A stretch of 64,000 bases of DNA from Phascolomyces articulosus (lineage: Eukaryota > Mucoromycota > Mucoromycetes > Mucorales > Lichtheimiaceae), in assembly GCA_025677815.1 (NCBI GenBank), contig JAIXMP010000030.1, forward strand, positions 248,001 to 312,000. Reading direction: 5' to 3'. The notes beneath the pieces are model-generated. The model was not told the DNA's origin. It saw only the letters and a list, made by a program, of their open reading frames with translations, and ran no database searches. Shown piece by piece: positions 23,333-34,881 of the stretch (its first letter is position 1; each line of letters starts with the position of its first letter). A program made the position numbers and the translations under genes.

Positions 23333-25792
23333 TTTTTTTAACCGACTAATTCAGAAATAACAGAGTTTTGCTTGTTGCATGTACGTATATCACTTTCTGC
23401 AACAAAATCATGAAAATCTCATTGTTGCAAAAACCGGGGGTTGACTTTATTTTCTTTCCATCCCGATTTAGCTATGGGTCATCCTGATGATAAAAGTAAA
23501 GAAGAAATATACAGCATTAATTATGTAATTCCTATTAGTTAATATATAAAGATTTTCAAAAGGTAATCTATCCTTTAATACTTTATTTGAAATGGAAGAG
23601 AGCTAATGGCACCATTTTCAAGTAATCAAGACATATCACACCGCCATTGACTAAGGTGAATCGTTTCCTCATTAGTAACAAAATTGAACCTTGTTTTTCA
23701 TGCATGCGATATTTTTAATTGTACAAAAAGTATGATATATGACAAGAAGTTAATATGATGAAAATTCACCAAAAGAAAATGGAGCAGCAGATGGATCTTG
23801 GTAGGTTGTTCAAAGTTGAATCGTTGAAATAGATATATATGGGTATTTATGTATATTAGAAATGATCTAGTTAAAAAAAGCCTTCTGTTAACCAAGAGAA
23901 GATAGGAAGAAACCATTTCCATTATCAGAGTCGTCGATACAAGAAATGGAGTATGGCATCTTCCTTAAAGCTGAAACATCATATTCTGTTGGGGTGTACC
24001 AAATTTTATATAGTAAACCACATTTTATGGACAAAACGCACGAGATAAATTGCTACAGTTAAGTAGATTAGAAATATGACCTCGCTCAATGTTTAACATT
24101 GAAGATACAGTGTAATATGAATACATGCAGCGAGCATGTTTGTACAGAAGGCATAACTCTTGTAAATATCTACAATAATAAGGATGGCCAAATTTAACTT
24201 CCAACGCTGTAATTCTGATAATTATTTTCCTCTTGGTTGTGAAAAAATAAGGTGACATGGCTAAAAAATACAGGCGTTTTATTAAAAAAAAGACCATGTG
24301 CACTTTGTATCCAGCATCCGCTGGCCGACAACGTGAACTAATACTAGTGACACGTCAAAAAAAACTCCATTGATGAGGGAGAGAAAGGGGGTAAACTATA
24401 TAAGCTGGTAAATGGAGCAATGAGTTTATATTAGTTAAGTGATCTTCAAATACTACATCTTCATCTTAAACAGTCTACAAAACTATAAACTTACCAAAGC
24501 AAATTAAAAAAAAAACATAAAAGAAATGTGCAAAAGAAAAGACCTAATAGAAGAGAATTAATCATTAGAATACATAGATAAATATCAATATTCACACATT
24601 AACTTGATTATACACCTCTCCAATATCCAACTAAGCATCATGATAATGAAAACCATACATACCTTGAAATAAGCAAAAAAAAAAAAGAAAAGAAAAAAAA
24701 AAGGGCGAGTTTAAAGACATCCCGGGTCAAAAGCATGACCAAAAATAGACCCCAGTGTAGATATTTCAGTAGGAATGACATGATACGGCAAAGGATTAAA
24801 CCAACGTATATGATGAAAGATGGACGATATAGCATGATGATGAATCGATACAGCATACATGATAAAAGTTTGTTCATGGTGACTTGATCAACAGGTATTC
24901 ATGATGCAATATAACAAAGTAGAACCAAAGGCCAAAGATCATGTGACACAGCAAGGAATTACCTAAGAAGGACGACTTGACACATGGTAGTAATAAAATA
25001 ATCCCATAGTATATACAATCAATGGAAACATACAACATGGTGCATAGTATGGATGGCCGAAGGAGATTGATACAAGAGAGCAACAACTTGGATGACTAAT
25101 AAAGAAGATAGATAACACAAAAAAAAGATTTGTAAGTGTTATCAACAGGTAGAAGACACGTTATAAATATAATACGATCACGAAAAAAAAGGTATCAAAA
25201 GAAATCCAATAACATACCATAATATATCGCACCATGTTTGGGAGGAAAACAACAGGAAACAATGTTACATGACCAAAAAGATGAGTGTGATGTCTGCCGC
25301 AGCAAGGATGGATTGGAGCCAGAGAACCATGGATGGATTGAGCAAGATCTTGCTGCATGATGGATTGTGATGAAAAGAAATAGTGATGGGCGATGAATGA
25401 TTGGATGATTAAATAAAAAAAGAAAAAAGAAAGAAAAGGTGCGGTGATAATTTTTTGCAATTTTGGGGGGCTATTTTGAACCCTTTTTATACTTTTTCAA
25501 CATTGGAACAATAAACCATTTTTCAATCCTTTATAACTTTATCAATTTTGATCGATATAACACGAGATGAGTCTTGTTTTAAAGCCAAGAACCTAGAAAT
25601 TTTTGATATATATATTTTTTATAATAATGATATTTGATGATATAGTTATATATTTATTTAAAATAATAAATTAATATTTTGACAAGATGATCGTATGACA
25701 ACGTCTAAAAAAGGAAATTTCAAAATAGTTGTGACATCTAAACGGAAGATTTTTTTATTGAATAGGTGATAAAGTAGATAAGAGAGACTTGC

Positions 25793-27084
25793 TTTTTTTT
25801 AAAAAAAAGAAAAGAGTATACTGAATGATCGATGTATTGATTAATAAGAGGATGATATCATTTCTATGTACGTAATTAAAGAACAATAAGCATGCTCTTT
25901 ATGTATGTCAGGCAAATACGGAGAGGACTCTTTTTTTTTTAAAAAAAAGAAGCCATTGAACTCAATTGAATTTGCTGACATGACCTTACTAGACATTCAA
26001 TAATAAAACTGACATGATTAGAAAGAGAAAAAGATAGGCTTTCTGCCAATATATTATTACGGATCTAAAGTGAATGTTTTTCATGAGTTAAAAAGTATTT
26101 GAAATGTCATGATTATGGATTACTCATTAAGAAAAGTAGAGATTTATTACCATGAAAACAATGACGAGAATGATTAATGATATCGGATTCAATTTAATAA
26201 AGAGATAAGATGATGATATCATCTTGTCATGATCGTTTACAAAGAAAAATCATGTATAATAATGAATCTTATCTTCCAGCCAAAATAGGATGTTTTTTTT
26301 TTAAAAAAAAACAAGCCATTGAACAAGATTGCGTTAATCGACGAGATGTTACAGAGTAACCATTAATAAAATTAGAATGATTAGAATGAGAAAAAGATGA
26401 ATTCTTTGATGATATATATAGATCATTATTGATATATATAATACATAAATGTAGCTAGATAATGATTTAAAAATAAAGACCTTTTTTTTTTTTGAAAATT
26501 TTATGATAGCAGACCAATAATTAACAAAAATAGAAATAAAAAATATCTTATCTAATCATGAAAACAATGTCAAAAACGGCTATTATAAACAAAAAGGATT
26601 GTGTGCTTTATTCTTTTTTTTTAATTGCATAACAAATGATAGTAGCAAAGAGCTAGAGGACTCGTAATAAGGAACAAAATGGAATATAATGGAAATATAG
26701 TTAATATTTCAGAAAAAGGGTCTTTCTCATGCTATTAAAAGGAAAATGCATTGGGTTTGGTGTTCAGTGTATTATGTAATGAGGCTATTATTATAAAAAA
26801 AAACATGAGTATGTGGTGAACCACACTAATGTATGATAGATTCATTCATTCATTAATAATCGGTTAAACATCATTCCATAATAAAACATGATACAACTAT
26901 CGATACACTATATCACTCTTGATTTGTTCATTATTAATAATCTGGAATATAGAAGAAAGATTATGAAGAATAGAAAAGAAGTAAATTGACTAATAAACAG
27001 GACAATATAAAGATATTCCTACCAGTATCACTTTTTATTACATTCCATTTCATCCCATACAGAAGTAATAATTTTTTTTTAAAA
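25793..27084. repeat. AT-rich cluster of T-run/A-run junctions with diverged duplication
   Basis: Four junctions where a T run meets an A run: 25793-25808 (T8A8), 25931-25948 (T10A8), 26293-26311 (T10A9) and 27072-27084 (T9A4). The second and third are 362 bp apart and are followed by related sequence (GCCATTGAAC, later ATGATTAGAA and GAGAAAAAGAT), suggesting an old tandem duplication. GATGATATCAT also recurs at 25853 and 26210. Confidence 0.55.
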
Positions 27085-27710
27085 GATTCTTTATTATTAC
27101 TCTACTACTATAAAAGAGGACATGACGCTCTTTCTAAATGCTGACTCTTCTACATATCATGTGCTTAATCATTTTATTCAGAGAATTTAGAAACTGTGGT
27201 GCCCTAGAAATAAGAATGTAGAGTATTCGAAAAATAGGGTTCGTGCCCCTGATAATATTGTAAAATACCATAAATCTGTGATAAAGCCACCACATATCAA
27301 ATATTAAGTTCTTTAAGATACATTCTCAATAACACATGCCAGATATAAACCATGAGGAGAGGTCCTACCATATAAATAGACAAGATGCACATGGGACAAT
27401 AGAAATAAATTTTATCTTTGATTTTATCTTTATTCACAATAAATCGTGTTCTACTTACAACACAGAAACTTATAAAAACAAACATTATTTGAGTAGATGA
27501 TCAAACCTTTCATCATTAACTATTTTATATATTCGTTATTGTATTTCTTGCTTTCACCATTATGGTAGGACTTAGAACAGACAGCAAACACATATAGGGT
27601 GCACGCCTTTTTAACTTGGTTTATTTCGAAGATCAAGTCTTTCATATGCAAAATGGCGATGAAGTTTCTTTTTTACTGCATTGCTTTTTATTTCTAATAT
27701 AAACTGTTAG

Positions 27711-28090
27711 CTGCCAATAAATTACATTACCATTTCCATAAATGGAAGGCGTTACGTTACAGACAGCCAGCCAAACATGTCCATACACTTCTTAATATAC
27801 CATATGTTGTCCCTGATCCGATATCATTCGTGCTCAACTCGCTACCAACCAAACGACCAACATCCGATTCAAAAAAACGATACTGGAAATATATTTGGCC
27901 TCGACTTACTAGACTTATGAAAGAAATTGACTGCCTATGCCATGACGATGACTTGCGAGAAAACGATTCAGAACAACCACTCAGCATAAAAAATGATTTC
28001 ATAATGTGGATTGATCAACCAAATGCAAATTCAGCTCACAGATCACCTTCTACTTCTCAATATACTCTTACACAACATTCTTCTGATTAA
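27711..28090 (+). pseudogene. Coding remnant or orphan terminal exon
   Basis: A continuous frame follows an acceptor-like TTAG and runs to TAA at 28088-28090. It reads NKLHYHFHKWKALRYRQPAK, then HVHTLLNIPYVVPDPISFVL, later KKRYWKYIWPRLTRLMKEID, then an acidic and Ser/Thr-rich tail. It has good amino-acid composition (Trp, Pro, Arg) unlike the chance frames around it, so it is probably real coding sequence. No start or upstream exon was found and I cannot name the family; a retroelement or a repeated host gene fragment are possibilities. Confidence 0.4.
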
Positions 28091-28380
28091 TCTCTCCTCT
28101 TTGTTTTTCCCTGTATCTCAACTATATAACAATACCCATATTCTCTTCCTTAGTTTAGCACTTTATTTCACTTCGGATAGCTTTTTACCCTTACAATAGT
28201 TCACTTTTTCTTCTTTATTCATTTTCCTCCTATATCTTATGGGGTTTTTTTTAACCAGTCCTTGAGATCCGGCTTTAGCGGGTATGCGATTTGCGAAGCG
28301 CTTTTTTGAAGCCTTTATTAATTTGTAAATGATAAATAAAATATATTAAATTTGATCCAGACAGTCAAACCAAATCCTAA

Positions 28381-28411
28381 AGGCGCTTTTCATACTTCGT
28401 ATAAAACGCCT
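28381..28411. repeat. Hairpin-forming inverted repeat
   Basis: AGGCGCTTTTCATAC and GTATAAAACGCCT are near-perfect inverted copies around a TTC loop. The sequence sits between the coding remnant and the SYM1 gene, in a small GC-richer patch that also has GCGAAGCGC at about 28294. Confidence 0.7.
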
Positions 28412-28748
28412 AAAAAAGGGAGCTAAAAAGAAATTATTCAAACTTTATGTCTTGTCATTCAAAAATAGTACCGCGATGATAACATTGCCAGCACCAAGCA
28501 CCAAGAATTCATCCACAATATTATATATAGAATCTTTATTATACTAACATCTATAAATAATAAATAATGATGGGCAACAACACTTAGCACAAGCTCTACT
28601 ACGTTGCCAAAGAAACTATTATTAGTTGGCGGCACACGAGCATATTTCATCATGCGCCGAATTGAAAACATCCTTCCGCCAATGAGATAAGGAAAAATCC
28701 TGTATTAATAATAATAATAAGGGAAAAGGAAAAAAAAAGGATCCTTTC

Positions 28749-29653
28749 ATGAACCGACTTTTAACTAAATATCAACAGCAGATTGCTGAACGACCTTTAC
28801 GAACTTATGCCATTCAATCAGGTAAAAAATATTAGTAATGATAATGCAGAATCAAAAAGAATTGACATTCTTTTATTATTTTATTGTTTTCTAAAACATT
28901 ATATTATGTAATGACGATTTTCAGGTACCATGTTCACCATGGGCGATGTGGTAGCACAGCAGGCAATAGAAAAGAAGGGCAATGATCATGACTTTATTCG
29001 AACAGCTCGTATGGGATTGTATGGCTTTTGTATTGGTGGCCCTGTTATTGGTAGTTGGCTAACTTTTCTTAATAATGCCATCAAGATTCAACATCGAGTC
29101 AAAGGTAAAAAAGAAAACCAACTTTATAGAAAGTGAAACAATGAAAGCTAAATTTTTTATATCTTAAAACAGGTGCATTGGTAAAGCTGGCGATTGATCA
29201 AGCCGTTGTTCCACCATCGATCAATGCAGTCTTTTTAACGAGTATCAGTCTACTTGAAGGAAGGAACTTACCTGAAATCAAAGAAAAGTTCAGAACTGTA
29301 AGTTTTTTTCCCCACGCTGTAATACAACAAATTTGCTTTTATGGTAACTAACAATAAAAAATTAACATAATCATGTGTAGAGTTATTTTGCTGCCTTGTC
29401 TAATTCTTATCAATTATGGCCATTTGTGAATTTTGTCAGCTTTATATTTATTAATCCAGCTTATCGACCATTAACCAATAGTGTGATCTCTGTTGGATGG
29501 AATGCTTATTTATCTTATTTGAATCAAACGGCTTTAAAACCTAACAATGATTTAATACAGGATCCCGATCCTACTCCAACAACAACAGTGACAAGTAATA
29601 ATACAAGTACTACTGCGACAGAGAACCCAGAGCAACAAAAAGTGTTTGCATAA
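28749..29653 (+). CDS. SYM1: Mpv17/PMP22-family inner-membrane protein
   Basis: Spliced as join(28749..28821, 28925..29104, 29173..29297, 29381..29653), 216 residues, all in frame. It matches the Mpv17/Sym1 family: N-terminal LLTKYQQQIAERPLRTYAIQ, then GTMFTMGDVVAQQAIE, RTARMGLYGFCIGGPVIGSW, a DQAVVPPSINAVFL loop, and the signature LWPFVNFVSFIFINPAYRP followed by WNAYLSYLNQ. Four membrane segments are expected. Yeast Sym1 is a stress-induced channel-like protein of the mitochondrial inner membrane; other family members are peroxisomal or vacuolar, so the mitochondrial placement is inference. The C-terminal 45 residues are a Thr/Asn-rich extension beyond the usual family end. It converges on the next gene with 264 bp between stop codons. 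Confidence 0.93.
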
Positions 29654-29917
29654 ATATAATAATAATGATTACTATAGAGTTGATTTAAAGATTCATTGGT
29701 TTTTCTTTCTTGTATATAAGAGTGATTTTTATTTAATAGAAAATAAAAAAATAAAAATAAAAAGCACCAATATTCCCCCATATTCACCTTTCCCATTCAT
29801 TACTAATAATTGTTATTCATACGTCTCTTTTGTTTTCATTTGCAAAAAGAAAAATTATTATCATCAAATATATCAATATGTACACATATTAAACTTCATG
29901 TCTCTTTTTTAACTAAT

Positions 29918-31981
29918 TCATGCACGTTGCCTCTTAGATGCAGGACCCGATCCAATAGTACCGTTTTGTTGTTGATTACTATCCCGATCTATAAATATAC
30001 TATCAAGTTAAAAAAAATTGGCCTATCTCTCTCGCTCTTGATACTTTCCAATCTTTGATAAATAAATGAATAAATAATAACAATAGCACATACCTGTAGA
30101 AAGTCTTGGACGTTTATAACGTCGTTTTGGTTCATAAATTTCAACCCAAAATGGATTTGGTTTCATGGATCCGTCAGGTCCTCTATTCAAAGTATGTGGT
30201 TTTTATTTGTTTATTATTAGATTACACACATGTCATTTCGATTTCTCTTGATCCAATTTTTATATCTTACTTACTCAAGAATATCAGTGCGTCTCAATTT
30301 AACATTAGGAATTTGTTGAACAATTTCTTTCATGGACGATCGATGAATATCACTTGGTACCTAAAATAAATCAAAAAAGGGATAAATATAATGACAATTT
30401 AATTTTCAAAACCAATAGTAATTAAAAATGATAATGACCTTGTTTAAAGCCGTTGTTGCTCGAGAAGTTCGTACTGCTGGTGTAGAGGGTAATACTTTAT
30501 AACCACCAGCGGGTATTTGATTTGCTCGGAGAGGAGATGTTGTAGATGATGATGTCGTTGGTTTAGTAAATGTAGTACTATTACTGTTCGTGGAAATGCG
30601 TTGGTGTCGAATCGGTGATTGTGTAGATAATAAGGGTGGTGGTGAAGGTAAAGGTATTTCAGGTTCATTTTTACGATCTTCAGCTCCATCATTTACTTTC
30701 GGCGGTGCTGCACGGGATGGAGACATATGTATTTGATGTTGAAGTGGTGTGGGTGCTGGCGGTGGAACAGGGATATGTGTAGGTGTAACAAGAGGCGTGG
30801 TTTTTAATGGTCTGACTGGAGCTGTAATAGTGGATGGGCGTGATGGTGTAGAAGAAGGCGATGTTGATGTTGGTGATGACGATGTTGTGGATGCTATACT
30901 TGTTGATGATACTAATTTTGCAACCTATAAAATATAGCGATATAGAATAATGTCAATTCTTGTTTCTTTTTTTTTTCTGTTTGGATACGAGATAATTACG
31001 ATTCTTCGTCTATTTTCAACTTTATAGTACCTGTGCTTGAATTGCTTCAATGCGATGTTCCAATGCCTGCATACGACCTTGTTCATCCCGATGATGGCGA
31101 TAACCATCTACTGAAGTACTCATAGATGGGGTTGTAATAGTTGCAGTTACTTTTGGTGCTTGCTTTTCGATCGTTCTTGTAGCAATGTTCCTAGCAGATG
31201 ATGTAGTTGTATTGTTATTGTTACTGTTCGTATGAGTACCATTGCTTGTAGCGGTACTAGTACTAGTAGTGGGGAAAGCGTTATAATTATCCATCAATGC
31301 TTCTTCCTTGAGTTCACGTAACATGGCTTCTACTTCATTGATCCTACGAAGTTTTTCAGCTCGTTCAAAAGTCATATGATCTAAAGTATCATCATTGTCA
31401 TGGCGAAATGGCCGTTTTCGACGATCTAAATGAGTAAATAATAAATAAATAAACAATAATACCATATGAAAGATAAATTAAATATTTTTATTTTCTTTCC
31501 AACTACCCTCCTCTCTCCTTCCTTCTTCTATTACTCATTAATAACAATAAAAAAAATAGATACCATTTGTTGCTACTGCTGCTAAAGAAGAAGTAGAAGA
31601 AGAGATAGATGATTTTCGTGAAGATTTATGTTGTTGTTGAGACGTTGAACTGAAAGAAGGAGTTGAAAAGTAACGTGAAGTAGAACTTTGACGTCGAGAA
31701 GGACTAGAAATACTAATAGTCGTTGGTAATGTTGTATTGGTATCCATTGAGCGTTGTTGTTGTTGTTGCTCTTCAGCTAATGAAGTGCTTGGTGATTGTT
31801 TAAAACCCATTGTTTCAAATAAACGGTCAAATTCAACAGAAGCATATTGAGCAGTGTTTTTGACGGCTGTACTGAAATTATTCCAAAAGGATGACTGTTC
31901 TTGATCTGAACCAGATTGGGATGGTGGAGTAGAATTATTATTTGTTAACCGATTAATACTAAAACCGTCCGCTTTATTCAT
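29918..31981 (-). CDS. Unrecognised 514-aa Ser/Thr-rich protein, six exons
   Basis: Spliced as complement(join(29918..29988, 30094..30182, 30275..30360, 30439..30924, 31031..31425, 31564..31981)); every junction keeps frame, though the donor at 30438 is GTCATT, which is atypical. Family not recognised. Mostly disordered Ser/Thr/Pro/Gln sequence with three conserved-looking islands: FWNNFSTAVKNTAQYASVEF near residue 35; a helical segment DHMTFERAEKLRRINEVEAM at about 155-175, with another at DEQGRMQALEHRIEAIQAQV (about 255); and a basic C-terminus (IPNVKLRRTDILEGP, NPFWVEIYEPKRRYKRPRLS, ASKRQRA). The C-terminal basic clusters suggest nuclear localisation. It is divergent from the XRCC4 gene with 264 bp between start codons, so the promoter may be shared. 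Confidence 0.75.
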
Positions 31982-32245
31982 GTTTTCGTTTTCTTTCCTT
32001 CGTCTCTTTCTTTTTCTTTGTACGGGTGTCTCAATGTTCGATTAAATACAGTTGAATCAATAAAGCAAACAAAATTAATAAAAAAAGAGAGGAAAGAAAG
32101 TCTGTGGGAATAAGAAAACACTTCTGCAAAAGAAAAAATAATGTTCCAAAATAAGAAATCAAGGCGCGAAATTTATAAAAGGGCTCGTGATATTTTGAAT
32201 TTCATTCTCTTTCTTTTTCAAGTAACTACACCAAAAAAACATAAT

Positions 32246-34145
32246 ATGGTTCACTATATTTACAAGAGTGAACAAAAACAAGATCAATCACGATGGTATA
32301 TCGATTGTGAATGGATGAATAATATTGACTTTGAAACAAATCATTCCGATCTTCACTTATGCACCATTACTCTGAATAACGTTTCAGACTTTTGGTCCGG
32401 ATCAAGTAAGCGTTTATGCATTCCTAATCTATTTTTTATAGATTACAACCCTGCTTCTTTCCCCCTTATTTTATATTAACATGTATCTGAAACTTTTTTA
32501 TTAAATATAGTCACACGAAAAGATCTTGACAACTTTGTCAATCAAAATACATCGTTTGACAAATTAAACCAAGTGGTCACCTCAGGTTTACAGGGGGAAC
32601 AAGATTACGAAGGTCAAGCATTATCTTGGAAAATATTCCAAAAAGAGAATACATGCAAGGTATCCTATTTCAGCTTATTGTACATCCGTCACTGATATAA
32701 AGATGATATATTAACTTTTTTTTTTCATTCTTTTTCTTTTAAAGATGGTATTAATAGGGTATATGGCTGGATCATTACCTGTAAGTCGTGTTTTTATATT
32801 ATGCATAATGAAAACTGATAGATGGATGGGTTATTTATATATTTTTTTCTATCGTCTTCTCAAAGTATGAATTAGGCTATATCAACATTCCTAAAGTACC
32901 AGCACCCGAAAAACATAAAGTGATGCGGAATTGGATGGAAAATACAATAAAACAATGTTTGACGTTCAAGGTAAAAAAAGAAACGCACTTTCTCTTAAGA
33001 TGAATTTATCACGACTCAAAGTAATTAACAATATTGTTCATATTATCAATAGCAAATACAAAAGGCACTTTTAGAACGAAATCGAGATCTTGTGGTATAT
33101 AAAGAGAAAATGGAAAAAGAATTGGAAGATTTAACTCGAGAAAAAGTGGAATCAGATATGGCGACCATTCAAAAGGTGATTTTCGTTCTGTTTTCAAGTA
33201 GTAAGGGGGAAGAATGGCTGGATGGTATTGACAACATTTTCTTTGATCTATTAGATAAAACTATTAGTGAATAGTAAAAAAAGACGGATTCATAAAGTCA
33301 TGATGGAACGGGATCGATTATGTAAGTGGATATATATTTTTCATGCAGATTTACTCTCAAATAAAAAAATGCTGATTCTGTATTCATCTATTCTTAATAC
33401 TATTTGATTCTCAGTGAAACAATTAGAAGCACAACAAGCAGTGGATGAAAATAATGATCGAGAGAGACAATCTACATCCCCAACATCTCCAAAACCTGTT
33501 ACTACTACAAAAAAACGAGGTCGACCCTCATCGAAAACAACAGGAAACGACGAAAATACTCAGTCGAAAAGGTAAAAAAAAAAAAAAAAAAGAAACCAGT
33601 GAATTCAATATATATATATGGATTGTATTAACATCAACACATATTTTATATACAGAACACGCACTACAGTAGCTACTTCATCGCCGACTCCCCCATCACC
33701 ACCATCATTAAGCAATAGAAATAATAAAAACACTAGTGACGACAAACACACTAATGATCAGCCACAAGGTATCGACAATGGAATCAACACAGAAGAGAGC
33801 GGAGAACCTGCTATTGTTCCCAAAACAAATACATCTGCCCCTTCAAGTTCAACATTGAAACCTTCCAATGGAAATAATTCGACAAAACCAAAACCTGAAG
33901 CTATTGTTCATATCGCTAGTGATAATTCGACTGATGATGATGACGACGACGATATGTTTAATGCTGTTTCCAAATTACGACGAAGAATTATACCTGAGAA
34001 AAGGTAAGGAAAAAAAGGGAAGAATGTTTATAATATAAATAAATATCACAATGACAACTCAATATAAAAATTATCAATTTATAGTACGAAAAACAAGGGA
34101 AAAGAACAAGCCAGAAATACATCGGATGACAGCGATACCGACTAA
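32246..34145 (+). CDS. XRCC4: XRCC4-like non-homologous end-joining factor
   Basis: Spliced as join(32246..32405, 32511..32659, 32745..32780, 32866..32970, 33053..33175, 33255..33321, 33415..33571, 33656..34003, 34085..34145), 401 residues. The head domain (about 1-150: WYIDCEWMN, LCTITLNNVSDFWSGSI, ALSWKIFQKENTCKMVLIGY, ELGYINIPKV) matches the XRCC4 beta-sandwich, followed by a coiled coil (150-215) with QKIKLLVNSKKRRIHKVM, equivalent to the FILVLNEKKxKIR region of human XRCC4 where the helix that binds DNA ligase IV lies. The tail has an AT-hook-like KKRGRP (about 243), acidic runs and DDDMFNAVSKLRRRI. It should scaffold ligase IV in NHEJ. The intron at 33176-33254 uses a GTGATT donor; alternative splicing there would truncate the coil. 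Confidence 0.88.
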
Positions 34146-34311
34146 GAAGCAAAAAGGCAGAAATTTTCCCTTTTAATATACCCAACGAAACTTTTTTTTT
34201 TCAAAAACAGCAAACAAGCTTTTGGGTAATAATAATAATAACTTTTGCTCAACATTTTTTTTTTAATTTCGCACACTCTTTTTTTCTTTTTTCTCACCTA
34301 AAAAAAAAATC

Positions 34312-34881
34312 ATGTTTCGCACTACTACTACCCACTTGTTAAAACGCGTTACCACAGCAACAACACAACGTAACGGTTTCCATAACACTGCTACTCAATT
34401 TATCAAAAAGGGCGACTATCTCCCTAGTGTTACTGTTCAACGCAAGTCTCCTGGTGATACAGTCGATGTTCAAGAACTTTTTGGTAGTGTCAAAAAGGCC
34501 ATTCTCTTTGGTGTTCCAGGTGCATTCACCCCTGGTTGTTCAAAGACTCATTTGCCCGGTTTTATTCAACAAGCTGAAAAGCTCAAGGCAGAAAAGGGTG
34601 TTGATTTGATTGCTTGTGTTTCTGTCAATGACGCGTTTGTCATGAGTGCATGGGCTGATGCTACCAATGCTGATGGTAAGGTCGATCTTTTGGCTGATAG
34701 CAAAGGTGAATTGGCCAAGGCTATGGATTTGGATTTTGATGCTTCTGGTGCTTTGGGTGGTCATCGTTTCAAGCGTTTTGCTGCTATTCTTGACCATGGT
34801 GTTGTCAAAGAACTATTTGTTGAACAAGACAAGACTGGATTGAATGTGAGCTTGGTTGAAAACGTTGAAAAGCATTTGTAA
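34312..34881 (+). CDS. Prx5-type mitochondrial peroxiredoxin
   Basis: Intronless, 189 residues. The first ~30 residues are basic, Thr/Arg-rich and free of acids (MFRTTTTHLLKRVTTATTQR), a likely mitochondrial targeting sequence. The redoxin domain has the peroxidatic motif PGAFTPGCSKTHLPGF with T73 and C76, the SVNDAFVMSAW segment, and GGHRFKRFA near the C-terminus. Besides C76, the only other Cys is C102; the C-terminal resolving Cys of animal Prx5 is missing, so it fits the fungal 1-Cys/atypical group that uses glutathione, glutaredoxin or thioredoxin for recycling (family knowledge). It reduces hydrogen and alkyl peroxides. It starts 166 bp after the XRCC4 stop codon, downstream of T/A-rich promoter sequence. 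Confidence 0.95.
   Translation: MFRTTTTHLLKRVTTATTQRNGFHNTATQFIKKGDYLPSVTVQRKSPGDTVDVQELFGSVKKAILFGVPGAFTPGCSKTHLPGFIQQAEKLKAEKGVDLIACVSVNDAFVMSAWADATNADGKVDLLADSKGELAKAMDLDFDASGALGGHRFKRFAAILDHGVVKELFVEQDKTGLNVSLVENVEKHL

Larger units (their letters stand above)
21599..27710. other. Large gene-poor interval of about 6.1 kb
   Basis: No frame here shows family resemblance or clean exon structure; the open frames are hydrophobic AT-driven translations. Contents are a 9-bp inverted repeat (GAACAACCA 22500-22508 with TGGTTGTTC 22533-22541), one copy of the dispersed repeat (23180-23332), and AT-rich partly duplicated sequence with T-run/A-run junctions (25793-27084). This is a candidate transposon graveyard or structural region. 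Confidence 0.45.

Noticed and set aside
24025..25460. Series of minus-strand hydrophobic frames
   Set aside because: Composition is what AT-rich DNA gives by chance (Phe, Ile, Tyr, Leu); frames do not join by GT-AG sites into one protein.
27180..27265. Possible tRNA (GGTTCGTGCCCC resembles a T-loop)
   Set aside because: No matching acceptor stem or D-arm could be folded around it; no other tRNA-like box pair was found in the window.
34540..34843. Frames overlapping the peroxiredoxin on both strands
   Set aside because: Shadows of a well-supported gene.
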